NCBI GenBank assembly: GCA_009746045.1
Contig: RPFO01001415.1
Coordinates: 1 to 64,000, forward strand
Direction: 5' to 3'
Length of the DNA: 64,000 nucleotides
Source: Mesostigma viride
Taxonomy: Eukaryota; Streptophyta; Mesostigmatophyceae; Mesostigmatales; Mesostigmataceae
The first letter of the stretch is position 1, and every line of letters starts with the position of its first letter. Under the pieces are notes generated by a model. The model was not told the DNA's origin, ran no database searches, and worked only from the letters and a program-made list of their open reading frames with translations. Position numbers and translations under genes: made by a program. Shown here one piece after another: positions 47,102 through 57,782 of this stretch.

Positions 47102-50100
47102 ATGGCGGTGTGCATGACTTCCTTCCGGTGTTTGGATACTTCAGCTGCGGCTCTTGCAGCCCTGCCGCATGCATCTGGTAGCTCCTCCTCGGTTTGCTCC
47201 GAAAAAGGTTTTTTCGCACGCAAGCAGCTGCTCGGGAATGCGGTGGAAGGTTGGCAACCACAAGCCAGGCAGCGAAAGAGAAGCCAATGGAGGCTATGCA
47301 TCGCAGCACTTGCGGACCGTGGTATGTAATGGATCCCATGTGGCTTGGTGTGATCATCAAGATGTTTGCGTTTAAATTTACAATTACGGTGGCACCTTAG
47401 TCTGCTTTATGGAACTGAATTCTCGCAATGCATAATTGTCTTGACGCTCGCGCTCGATCTATGCAGTGGGACGATTGGAAGAAAGTTCTCCTACGACCGG
47501 TACCGACGCCTTTAACGCTGCCGTCCCTGAAGGAAGCAAATTGTCCCTTGGAGCAATTGTCGCCCCGGTGTCTAGCGAAATTGATGAGATGCACGAGAAT
47601 CTGAAGTCGGTAAGGACTGTCTATAGATGTGCTTAGCAAAAATTGTTGATGTTACGTAGCAAATCGTTGCTTTTCATTCGGACAGTTTATTTCAAGATGG
47701 TGCGTGGCTTACCTGACATCTGTAATTTGTTCCCGTTGGCACGCGAATACGTTGCAGGTCGTTGGAAGCCGACATCCCATGCTGATGGCGGCAGCGGAAC
47801 AAATTTTTGGAGCAGGTGGCAAGCGGATGCGTCCAGCCATCGTCTTCCTTGTCTCTCGCGCAACCGCGTCTTTCATGGGGTTAAAGTAAGTGGCTCCCTC
47901 TATTCTTTCGCAAACGGTCGGATATTCTCCCGGAATCATCCCACGTTCCCGCACGCTTTCCCAGGCCGTGCCTGCCCTCCTGGATAGCTGTGCACTTTTT
48001 AAATAGTTTAGCCTTGTGAGCTTGGCGCTCGCAGATCTATGGGCGGAATTCCGTGTTCATAGGCTATCAGGGCTGCTTCGCCCCAGATAGGATCCAGTGT
48101 TTTAGTATCCGCTTGTGGCATGTGCGGCAAGAAGATTGGAGCGCCTGGTGAGCAAAACCACTTGGCATAAAGCAAAGGATGGTCGGTTCTCTTTCATCTG
48201 CGTGGTTCCGGCCACTGTCCATCTCTAGCAATATGTGGCCCCTTGTGTGCCTTTCCTTTGTACCGTGGGCCCATTTCCATCTCCGGTTTCATTTCCCTGG
48301 TGTGGACCATAGGTGAGCTTCAGTACCCGCCGCCAGGATTTGAGCGCCAACTGGCGTGCACTGCCAAAAGTGAAACCGGCCCAGCCAAGATGTCAGACTT
48401 CAGGCCCAATGGTGGGGGGGCAACTCCGCAACCTAGCCATGGCCACAGAACAAAGCTTCTGAAGCCGAATCGTAGCGTCCAATCAGATACGCGGGAATCG
48501 AGTTGGCCTCTTCAGTAATCTTTTTTTAGAGGTGGCTAGCTCAAGTCATGAATGTTTTAGGCGAAGCTCTGCATGGAACCAGCCACACGCAAGCATGACA
48601 ACCTTCAACAGAAGTGGAATTTTTCTGTTTGAACTGTTGCTCTGTAAGCAACTTATCCATGGGCGTAACATCCCTTCCATGCAAAAAAATGTGGGAGGGG
48701 GTCAAGGCAGGTGCCTCTCGAAAACCTAACCTTAAGCTCCTTCAACTTGCCACTTGCTAACTTGTAGAAGAAGATTCCAAAGTATATGTCATACATGCGA
48801 TTCTGGATCCTCTTGATGAGACCTTTCAGCTGAGCTTTCACAAGCTTACACTAGATGTCAGCACATGTGATTATGCGGCACCCTTCCTGGCAGGGTGGGG
48901 GGTTACCTACGGTCCACCTTAAATCCATTACTGCGATTGCTTATATATGTTCCCTATAGCCCCCTCACTGGTATATCTATTGCCTAAGCACAGGTGCCTC
49001 TTTGCCTTGTTGCCTTGGCCCCCTCCCCCGCAGGGAGCTGCGTTCCCAGCACAAGCGCCTCGCGGAGATCACAGAGATGATCCACACGGCCAGCCTGGTG
49101 CATGATGACGTGCTCGACGACAGCGACACGCGGCGCGGTGAGTGTGGACTTTTCCTCGCCGCTTTGCGGCCCACGCATACGTAGGGAGTGAGGGCACATC
49201 ATGAGCAATTTGTTTCATCGGTTGGGAGGTGGGTAGCAGTAGGCCCAATTTTCACCAGCCGAAAGCGGTTTATGTCGTTGTTCGGGGGGGGGGGGGGGGG
49301 GCAGCAGTAGGCCTTAATGTCGAACAGATGAGGAGACACTCTTTCGCTGCAGAGATCGGCATTGGAGTTTCCCAGGGTGGAAGTGAGCGCTCATCTGCTT
49401 CCCAGGACCAGGTTAGCAGTGTGGATACAGGCTCAGGTTGGCCGCACTGCATGCGACGATTTGTGGGCAACTGGAGATGCTTAGCCATGGTTTCCACTGG
49501 AGTCTTCATCAGGATGTGTGCAGGATGGGTTTTACTTGTGAGACATGTTCCGGCACGTATCCTGGCAGCATTGTAGTCAGCCGCGCTGGCAAGTTGAGCT
49601 CTCCGTTTGGCCGTGGTGGTACTCTGGAGGACACGTCGCACCTGCATTTACCTGCAGGCAATTCCTACCAAACCCTGGGTCCATCGCGACAGTAAGGGTT
49701 CATACCTTGTTTGATCATGTTGTATCATGCAGAGCATGGCATTTGGCCTTACTGGTAGCATGGCATTTGCAAGGAGCTATGCTGACAAGCAAAAGAGGGT
49801 TGAGCTGGTTTTAGTGATTCGGATGGGCTGCCCATGACAGTTTCCAACCGAGGGTGTAGCAGCACCGTCAAACCCTCTTAGGTCATCTAGGCTCTTACGA
49901 AGCTGCAAGTAATCATGCTAGAAAGTGTTTGAAAGTGTTCGTTTTGGACTTACTCCTGGACACTGCTATCTACCAAGGTGATGCGGGCGCGACCACGGTT
50001 CACCCTCGGCTGTCTAACCCGTTGACCGCTAGTTTGTTTGTATGGCTCTACTCTGTTCCCTTGCCCGTATCCCCCACAGGCGCGACCACGGTCCACCCTT

Positions 50101-50847
50101 GTTTAACTCAAGCTCTGCTATGCTGTTGTAATCTCTTCCCATTCCCTTTTGCCTACTCTTACCCCCGCAGGTGCGACAACGGTCCACCAGCTCTACGGCA
50201 CGCGCGTGGCCGTGCTCGCGGGCGACTTCCTGTTTGCGCAGTCCTCGTGGTACCTCGCCAACCTGGATAACCTGGAGGTCATCAAGCTTATTTCGCAGGT
50301 CATCGCCGACTTTGCCAATGGGGAGATCAGCCAGGCCGCCTCCCTGTTCGACTGCGACCTGACCATCCAGCAGTACCTGGACAAATCCTTCTTCAAGACA
50401 GCGTCGCTCATCGCCGCGTCCGCCAAGTCCGCGGCCGTGTTCTCCGAGGTCCCCCCTGCGGTCGCAGACCAGATGTTCGAGTATGGCAAGCACCTGGGCC
50501 TCGCGTTCCAGGTGGTGGACGACATTCTGGACTTCACGCAGGACAGCGAGACGCTGGGCAAGCCCGCGGGGTCGGATCTGGCGAGCGGGAACCTGACCGC
50601 TCCCGCGCTGTTTGCGCTGCAGGTGGAGCCGAGGCTGAGGGAGATTGTGGAGGGGGAGTTTGCGGATGAGGGGTCCCTGGAGGAGGCGATCGAGATTGTC
50701 AAGCGCGTGGGGGGTATTGAGAAGGCGAAAGCGCTGGCCAGGCAGGAAGGGGATGCTGCACGCAAGTGCCTCGAGTGCCTTCCGTACTCGGAGACGCGCC
50801 GGTCACTGGAGGGCATGGTGGACTACGTGCTGGAGCGTCTGTACTAA
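47102..50847 (+). CDS. SPS: Solanesyl (polyprenyl) diphosphate synthase, organelle-targeted
   Basis: Makes the long prenyl side chain of plastoquinone or ubiquinone by adding IPP units to an allylic diphosphate. Exons 47,102-47,321, 47,467-47,609, 47,758-47,885, 49,034-49,137 and 50,171-50,847 all have GT-AG borders and matching phases, giving 423 aa, close to plant SPS. Residues 1-~73 are Ser/Ala/Arg-rich, like a transit peptide. Signatures: [18 protein letters not shown], first Asp-rich motif DDVLDD at 188-193 followed by [14 protein letters not shown], and second motif DDILD at 315-319. The plant consensus DDVLDES is DDVLDDS here. The start is the first ATG of exon 1. The ATG at 47,704, upstream of exon 3, and the one at 50,149, upstream of exon 5, are intronic and rejected. 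Plastid versus mitochondrial targeting cannot be decided by eye. Confidence 0.93.
49284..49301 (+). repeat. G18 homopolymer in SPS intron 4
   Basis: Eighteen consecutive G within the 1,033-bp intron 49,138-50,170. Length may be miscalled. Confidence 0.9.
49978..50190 (+). repeat. Triplicated 3' splice-site / exon-5 start
   Basis: The exon-5 start (gcgacaacggtccacc at 50,173) is preceded by two near copies at about 49,989 and 50,082 (gcgaccacggt(t/c)cacc). The 50,082 copy also has its own pyrimidine tract and CAG. Only 50,171 gives the correct phase. Confidence 0.8.
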
Positions 50848-51515
50848 GAGGGAGAGAGCCATTTCTGGTCGAAACTTGAATGGCAGGTAGATGGGCTCGC
50901 TCTCGATGTGTATCTGCCTGCGTGAGGAATCCTGTGAGGAGCGGACCTGCTTTGCGACTGGAGCAGACTTCATGGATAGAAGTTTGGATGGTGTGGTGAC
51001 ACGGTCTGCGATGCAGGTCGCGTGCATCGTGGCTGCCGTGTGCTGGCGAGGAAGTGCACCTTTCCTGCCACCTGACCACCCGTTAGTGTATATGCCGCCC
51101 CAATCGAAGCAAGCAAGCGTAGCCATTGTTGGTGGTCATTGCGCATGTGAGCACGCACACAAATTTTTATCTTGTTGTGGGGAGCTGGCTGTCTTGTATA
51201 GTGAAAAGCATCCACTGGGTCTTCACCCCCACGGCGCACCAAGCCTGGCAGGGATGGCATATGCCCAGTAACACACCCTGCAATGTAGTGATAAAAAGCC
51301 AGGGTTGATCCATTTTTTAATTTGTGGCATTTGATTGTACAATCAGTGTAGCCATCGAGTTTTCTGTTTTGTAATCAGGTTTTACTGTAGTGAACTTGTT
51401 TGTCATGTTTTCTATACAAAGCTCGTTTCTGTGCAAGGATCGAGGCCCGTACATAAAACCCTTTATATATCCCTTTGTGTTGCAATTAAACCCTTAATTA
51501 TATTACCCTTGTAAG
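50848..51515. other. 3' flank of SPS
   Basis: Contains the SPS 3' UTR. No other gene supported. Confidence 0.5.
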
Positions 51516-52072
51516 TTGCAAATCGAGGAGGGGGCAGGGATACCCGGCTTCCCTCATGCCCGAAGGCAAGTAACTAAGTACATGAGTGTCATGTGCATGG
51601 GCATGCCACGGGGTACTATGCTAGTCTCATTAGAAAAAAATAATTACATGGAAGTTACAAATATCGTCAGCATCATTAAAGATGATTGCCAGGGCTGCGT
51701 CCTGTCGCCGTGCCAATTTATTATTGTAGTGGATTATGCTATGCGCCAGGCACGTGCCCGCTTTGCTAGCATCGCAGGCCGTGCCCCAGACCTAGCGATC
51801 ACGAATGAGCTTGGGGAAGGGGGGCTGACTAACAAGCAGAATTTAATAGCTGACCTCATTTATGCCGACGACATCGCGCTCATCGAGAAGCCGGAGTCTG
51901 ACCAACTTTGGCTGGAGTTTGGCGCTCGAGGCTCGGGCAGTTGGTCTAGAAATCAGCCCCAAATTGGAGGCCCTGGCACTCGGCATGGCAGGACCCCCCC
52001 ACACACTCCGCCTCTTAGACGACACCGAGGTCAACTACCCGACTTCAGGCCGCTTCAAGCTGCTCGGCAGTT
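51516..52072 (+). pseudogene. LINE ORF2 reverse transcriptase fragment
   Basis: The QGCVLSPCQFIIVVDYAM and LIYADDIALIEKPE blocks mark the palm of a non-LTR RT, followed in another frame by LEARAVGLEISPKLEALALG and RFKLLGS. The coding sequence breaks at 52,072 at an insertion and resumes at 52,653. Confidence 0.8.
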
Positions 52073-52639
52073 AATTAATTAATTAATTAGACTCGTGCTC
52101 CCGTTGGGGAGTCACGGAGCATTAACCCCGATGGATGGATGGATGGATGGGTGGGTGCAAACAGTCCTACCGGTCTAAGCTATCTACATCAGCTACCTAC
52201 GACATCTATCTAACAGCAACTAACTACAACATCTATCTATACAGCATCACGTGGCCCTAGGGGAGCTGTCTGGCGTGCCTCCCGTGGGTTTGCACACGCG
52301 GGCGCTTCCCCACAGGGGGGGGCTCGTTGTCCTCTATGACCTGGGCCCACTTGGCCTTGTCCATCATCTTCTTCCAAATCACGGAGAGGCCTAGGCCCCC
52401 CATGTCCTCTACTAGCTGTTCTTTGAAGGTGCGGGCCTTGGGGCGTCTAACGTCAGGGGGCCCGGCCCACGTCAGGAGGTGCCGGCCAGGCTGAGCTGGT
52501 CGCAGTCCTGCGGGGGGGCCACGTGAGGTGACTACCTGGTTGGTGCGAGCTAGGTGCCCTACTAGCTGCAGGCGCCGAGCTGCTTAATGGTGCTGGTGAT
52601 ATATGGCATGCCCCAGGTGGTACAGGTCCTCATTGCGGA
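52073..52639 (-). mobile_element. 5'-truncated LINE copy (ORF2 end + 3' UTR + TTAA tail), antisense insertion
   Basis: A 13-bp duplication ctgctcggcagtt lies at 52,060-52,072 and 52,640-52,652. On the minus strand the insert carries the C-terminal ORF2 region (RRLQLVGHLARTNQ ... VGKRPRVQ), a short 3' UTR with a gatg repeat, a 3' hairpin (gtgactccccaacgggagc) and a (TTAA)n tail at 52,073-52,089. It is inserted antisense into the RT of a related LINE. Confidence 0.85.
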
Positions 52640-52652
52640 CTGCTCGGCAGTT

Positions 52653-52888
52653 GGCTTCCAGACTGCGAGGACGACCTGACGACACGGATCGGCATGGCGT
52701 GGGCGCAACTCCACGACCACCGCCGCTGGTGGAGCAATTCCGCCCTACCCCGGATCGTCAAGCGTGACCTCTTCAAGGTCGTCATTCTGACGATCCTGAC
52801 CTACGGCGCCGAGACCTGGACACTGACGCAGGAGCTGGAGCAACGACTCGACGGCAACGTCACCAAGATGCTGCGCAAGGCCCGAACC
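52653..52888 (+). pseudogene. LINE ORF2 fragment, downstream of insertion
   Basis: Continues the RT: LPDCEDDLTTRIGMAWAQL and LTILTYGAETWTLTQELE. It stops abruptly where a Ty3 integrase fragment begins. Confidence 0.75.
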
Positions 52889-54075
52889 ATTGAAGGCTAA
52901 CTTTAGCGCAGATCATGGTGCCAAGGAGCTGATGTCGCTTCCCATTAAGGGCTTGTTTTATCGCTGGCACGTCGATCTGTGCGAGCCGTTTCAGGAGAGT
53001 CCTGACGGCAACCTCTATGTCATGGTATGCGTGGAGAGCTTTAGCAAACGGGTTGAGTTGATCCCCATTGCTGACAAGCATGCCGCTACCACAGCGAAGC
53101 CTTTTGCGGACATCATAACCAGGTTTGGGCCGGGCTCCCGCGGAGGTAGTCACGGACCAGGGTGGTGAGTTCACTGAGGGGTGCGTTCCAGGAGTTGCTG
53201 GATGGATGTCTTATTGATCACCGTCGGCACTTCTCGGGAGCATCCTCAGGCCAATGGTTTGACTGAGAGATTGGTGCAGACCCTCAAGCAGGCGCTGCGC
53301 AAGTGGAGCCTGCAGGTGCCGGAGTCGGCCAGGTGGGATCGCGAGTTGGCATGGATTGCCATGGGTCAGTATCGCATGACAGTCTCCCCAGGAGTCTCTC
53401 GCTACCTTCTCCCCGTATTTCCTTCTGTTCGGGCGTAATCCTCTTTTGCCTATGTACGGAGGCACAGGTTGCGCACCCCGAACCCATGGCCTTCGACAAC
53501 GCTCAGCAATTATTGGTGATTGAGGTGCTGGCCAGGGCAGAGACTTTTAAGAAGGTCATGCCCCTCACGATGAACAACTTGTTCATTGCTCAGCACAGGG
53601 ACTTCCTGCGCTACGCTCAGCGCCGGGGGGGCGCATACATGGCTCGACAGCTGCGGTTTAGGCCTGGGCAGTATGTCTTCCTGCGCACTCACTGCTGAAT
53701 CTTGAACACTTTGGATGTGGAGGCGGGGCCCACCATTTTGCGCATTGTGGCTATCAAACCATCGAGAGTGGCTATTTTGGAGGGCGCCGACGGGAGCCGT
53801 ACAACTGACAACCTCAGCAATCTCAGTCCCTGCTCGCTGCCCAACTTGGTCCACGACCTCCAACCGCACACTGACGTCTCGCCGAGTCAAGGACGCCCAG
53901 TGTCAGGTTTGTCACCGGGTCGATCAGGCGGAGTCCATGTTATCATGTGTGATCAGTGTAGTTCTGTGGTTGGCACATGCAGTGTACTTTGCAGCCAGTG
54001 GCCACCAGCATTCCTGAGGGGGATTGGTTTTGTCCAGTGTGCACCGCTGCGCAGTTCACCTCCCGCAGCTTGACT
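52889..54075 (+). pseudogene. Ty3/gypsy integrase fragment with C-terminal PHD finger
   Basis: Broken frames encode a gypsy integrase core: WHVDLCEPFQESPDG, a TDQGGEF block near 53,155 and HPQANGLTERLVQTLK near 53,240. A C-terminal module follows (RFRPGQYVFLR; then TILRIVAIKPSRVAILEGADG). Last comes a PHD-finger-like zinc motif: CQVCHRVDQAESML at 53,901, then CDQC, and in the next frame GWHMQC...PEGDWFCPVC ending about 54,050. PHD fingers read histone H3 tails, so this would play the chromatin-targeting role that a chromodomain plays in the element at 1-10,710. Upstream pol and LTRs are missing. Confidence 0.7.
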
Positions 54076-54158
54076 GCGGTCACCGCTGCCCTTGTCTTGG
54101 TATGTACCGGATCGCTGTCTTTGTGATCGGGGCCGGTCGCCAGCCAGGGGGGGAATAG

Positions 54159-54285
54159 ATACATATGGCAGTGACCTACGTCTCCCAAAGATGTGGCAGC
54201 TGCATGGGGCCAGGCCAGGCATTTCAGCTTTATAGCTCACCTGGGGTCCCACAAGCTGAATGGCCAGGACATATAGTGATGCAGG
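54159..54285. repeat. Dispersed repeat F, copy 1
   Basis: About 127 bp (gatacatatggcagtgacc...) nearly identical to 56,897-57,030. Confidence 0.9.
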
Positions 54286-54705
54286 TAATAGTTGCATGCA
54301 AACGCGACAGCTGTCACGTCCGTGAGCTAGATCATCCGCACACAGCGAGGATACATTATAGCGGTGGCGGGGTCGCTCGGTGCTGCCATGGATACGGTAG
54401 CCAAGAATGCTTGCGCAATATAGACAACTGGTGTGGGAAACATTTACGGAGAGGTTGTAGCGCTGAAGCAGTTCAACGTCAGCTGGGGTTGTGGCATTAC
54501 CCCCGGATACCAACGATTCCAATGGCAGTCGACTCAACAAGATACCATATTGGGCCAAGGGCACTGCCGGTGCTCTTTTGTGTTGTGAATGTTCGTGTCG
54601 TAACAGACCCTAGCCATGCTCGGGGTATGATTGCCAAAGGACGCAATGCAGGAATTGCTGTGAAGTACAGTAATTCGTTTGATAGCGATGCTATGCGTGG
54701 AAGTC
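54286..54705. other. No gene seen
   Basis: Short ORFs only, between repeat F and a LINE insertion. Confidence 0.5.
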
Positions 54706-54714
54706 GGTAAGCTA

Positions 54715-54916
54715 ATTAATTAATTAGGAACATAACTCCGTTGGGAGTAAATGTAGCACATATCCCAGAGAAGGGGCATATGGCTTTTAATACATTCTAA
54801 GCTACTTCCTGCAAGGGTGGGAATGTAAACGACACTTGCTCGAGGTCAGTGCATGCACCAGGGCACCTGCACCCCCAGAGTCTCAAGCAACACCCAACTA
54901 GGGGAGCCTGTCATGG
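54715..54916 (-). mobile_element. Short 3'-end copy of the ORF1-only LINE
   Basis: 9-bp duplication ggtaagcta at 54,706-54,714 and 54,917-54,925. The insert is only 3' UTR, with the hairpin actcc-caac-ggagt (minus strand) and an attaattaatta tail at the left end. Homologous to the 3' ends at 55,630 and 57,783. Confidence 0.75.
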
Positions 54917-54925
54917 GGTAAGCTA

Positions 54926-55622
54926 AGCACGCACTTAATTTCATCTTGGTGCAGGCAATAGCTATGCGCATGACATGCAGGTCACTACGGGTGACAAGCG
55001 TTGGAATGGCATTATTACAGTAATGCAGCATAGGTCTTGTTGATAACAACAGACCACATCGGGAGCAGTCAGCGTAGGGACGCTGCCAGTGCGTGAGTTA
55101 CGCATGGAGTTGCGTCCGACAGAATCAGCACACCAGTAGTTATTGGGACACTGAGATGCGCTGGTTAGGCTACTTGGAATAGCGTGGGCGCTCAGGCAAT
55201 ATAGGCGCGACGCACCGGCACAGTCAGGACTTAAGGTTGAGACTGGTCCCGGACAACGTTATGTGGGTTGTCCAGGAATTAGGAATTAAGGGTTAGGGCC
55301 TTAAGGGCGTGGTGGAGCCTAGGCTAGAGGGGAGGCGGGATTGTGTTTCTGGCAGGATTTCAACCTGGCTACCTCTTATGGCACAGATGCCGCAGCTTTA
55401 ATACGACAAACCTTTACACGTGTCATTTGAAGCGTCAATTGCGTCGGGCCAGTCACGAGTGAAAGTGCAGATCATGTAAAAGATATTGTATGCTGCGACC
55501 TTCAGGTTTGGTCGTTCGGCACTCATTACTAGATATGTCCTGGACAGAAAAATGCTTGGATTTGTGCCAGATAAAACGGGCAGTGAGGCGGCAATTTTAG
55601 TTTGCCATGATGCCATTTTTTG
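54926..55622. other. No gene seen
   Basis: No recognisable coding sequence. It includes small simple repeats. Confidence 0.5.
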
Positions 55623-55682
55623 GATGCTATTATTAATTAGGAACATAACTCCGTTGGGTGTAGCACATATACCTGAGAAGGG

Positions 55683-55830
55683 GCATACGGATACACATTT
55701 CCATCACCATTCATCTTCATAATCCTGAACGACTCGAACACGCGGACAAGATAACGGCACGCTCGAGCTACCATGCATGGTCCGGATTCTCCCGATTTCT
55801 GGCCTGCGCTGGTTGTCTCCTTGATATGGC
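55683..55830. repeat. Dispersed repeat, copy 2 (nested in LINE 3' UTR)
   Basis: Nearly identical to 19,069-19,205. The same 3' UTR at 54,715-54,916 and 57,783- lacks it. Confidence 0.85.
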
Positions 55831-56486
55831 TTTTGATACATTCTGGGCTACTTCCTTCAAGGGTGCATGGGAATGTAAGCTACCCTTGCTCTAGGTGCGC
55901 CAGGGCACCTGCACCCCCATGATCTAGTTATCAAGCTATGCCCAGCCAGCTAAGGGGGAGCCTGTCATGTGGGGGAAAGATCATCATGGCTATACAATAG
56001 CTAGGGCATGGCTTCTCAACAGAGAGCGTCTCTCTGCATAGGCATAGCATGGCGAAATTCTTAATGCAACATCCATGGGAGGTCCCATTGTAGGCATGGC
56101 CGGCGTGGCAAAATTCTTAAATGCATCATCCATGGCCATTATGGGCGCACATGCGCTGGGGCCGCGTGGTAGGCTAAGCCTTACTAACTAATCTACACTA
56201 CTGCTATATTTCGTAGACTGGGGTTGCTGGGGCCGGTGGCAGGGGCCGGTGCCTGCCAGGGCTTGTGGTCGACGTGGATGACGTCCCCCCTCCAGTATAC
56301 CGGTTTCCCCCCTGCGCTTTGCCGTATCTGGAGGTAGGTCGGCCATAGCTCGCGTCGCCGTTGTTGCTGGGCCGTCGTCATCCAGCGTGAAGTGAGTCCT
56401 CGAGAGCTTATTGCGGTTTTTAAGAAACAACAGCTTGTCCGCCATGTACTTAAAGGTGAGGAGCACGGGTGCCGGGCCAGCCTTAC

Positions 56487-56489
56487 CCC

Positions 56490-56520
<31 letters not shown>
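56487..56520. repeat. (gcgt)n microsatellite
   Basis: About eight gcgt units. Confidence 0.95.
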
Positions 56521-56552
56521 GAGGAACGGCCGACAATGATCCGCTGATGCTA

Positions 56553-56896
56553 AATTATGTGTGGTGAAAATGTCAGGCCGGCATTTCTGGAATTTGCGGT
56601 TTTGTTGTGTCAGGAATCACGACAAACGTTTATTTTGTTCTGACAAGCGTGTGTGAAGCGTGTGTTGCTTTGGTGACTCGTGTGGGCTTGACTACATGTG
56701 TGGGAAAGAGACACCGGCAGCGTGTAGTCTCTTTCATGTACCTTCATGTCGAGCCTTCGTTTGTCCTCACATCTTGAGGCAAGGCTTGTTGACATCCGTT
56801 TCCTTGTGTAGGGTGTGTTCGTCCTCAGTAGTGGGCAACACAGTTGCGGATGTGATTGTAGTACAAGGTCGACTACCAATACAATTAATAATTGAT
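56553..56896. other. No gene seen
   Basis: Between the LINE copy and repeat F. Nothing recognisable. Confidence 0.5.
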
Positions 56897-57030
56897 ACAT
56901 ATGGCAGTGACCTACGTCTCCCAAAGATGTGGCAGCTGCATGGGGCCAGGCCAGGCATTTCAGCTTTATAGCTCACCTGCTGGGGTTCCCAAAAGCTGAA
57001 TGGCCAGGACATATAGTGATGCATGCAGGA
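56897..57030. repeat. Dispersed repeat F, copy 2
   Basis: Nearly identical to 54,159-54,285. It continues into the gtcatgcgcatg...ctcattag family that is interrupted by the next insertion. Confidence 0.9.
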
Positions 57031-57086
57031 GATAGTTGCACGCAAACGCGACACTTGTGTGTCATGCGCATGCGCATGCCACGGAG

Positions 57087-57405
57087 GAACGCACGGTACA
57101 CAACCAGCCATAGCCTTAGCTTAGTCCTTGTACAGCCATGCTACGTCCTGGCTTCGATCAGATTACTTGCCCACGCTCCTTGTTATGATATGCTCACATG
57201 GGTCTTATTGCACCCACAGGCTGCCGGATCGTTAGCGTGTCCGTTTAGCTAGCGTGCCCGCATGCAGCTGTACGTGGCATGCCTTTGGCATGAAGGAGAC
57301 TGGGGGTCTCCGCCCTTTCTCCTGTTGTGCACACACAGGGATTAAAAGCACTTGGGTGCTCCGTGACTCCCCAACGGGGGCACGAGTTTAATTAATTAAT
57401 TAATT
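57087..57405 (+). mobile_element. LINE 3'-end insertion with (TTAA)n tail
   Basis: 11-bp duplication atgccacggag at 57,076-57,086 and 57,406-57,416. The insert ends with a hairpin (gactccccaacgggggc) and a (TTAA)n tail at 57,387-57,405. Related uninterrupted sequences at 51,586-51,640 (plus) and 60,167-60,220 (minus) show the empty site. Confidence 0.85.
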
Positions 57406-57659
57406 AATGCCACGGAGTACTATGCTAATCTCATTAGAAAAAACAATTACACGAAAGTTACAAACTGTGTAATTGCTGCACAAATATCGTCAAAGGCAAA
57501 TACATCACAACCAGTGTGAGGTCTGCAATGTAAGTTGAGCTGAACATTGTCTTGATGAAGCACAGCATGTATGCACTGCACGATCAAAGCTATAGTTGTC
57601 TCCTTCCATATTGTTACTATCCATGAGTTGACTGCTGTGCGGCCCGGCGCATGCACCGG

Positions 57660-57782
57660 GTCAGGGAGGAGTGGGCCCGCTGTGCTCCCCCACCGCTGCC
57701 GCCCAGCTCGTGGACCTCAAACTTTGCTCTAATCGGATCCTTCAGTGCACTTTCCGCTCCTTGAAGGACGGACCCCCATTAT
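57660..57782 (+). pseudogene. LINE ORF2 endonuclease, left piece
   Basis: Short plus-strand coding (VDLKLCSNRI..., SLKDGPPI) that continues directly into the endonuclease at 59,815 if the 57,783-59,803 insertion and one target copy are removed. Confidence 0.55.

Larger units (their letters stand above)
55630..56545 (-). mobile_element. 5'-truncated ORF1-only LINE copy with nested insertion
   Basis: On the minus strand it carries the ORF1 C-terminal part (RRRELWPTYLQIRQSAGGKP, then VYWRGDVIHVDHKPW), the stop, 3' UTR and a TTAA-like tail at about 55,630. The 3' UTR is split by a ~148-bp dispersed repeat at ~55,683-55,830. A 7-bp gatgcta at 55,623-55,629 and 56,546-56,552 may be its target duplication. 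The right end is blurred by a (gcgt)n microsatellite. Confidence 0.7.
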
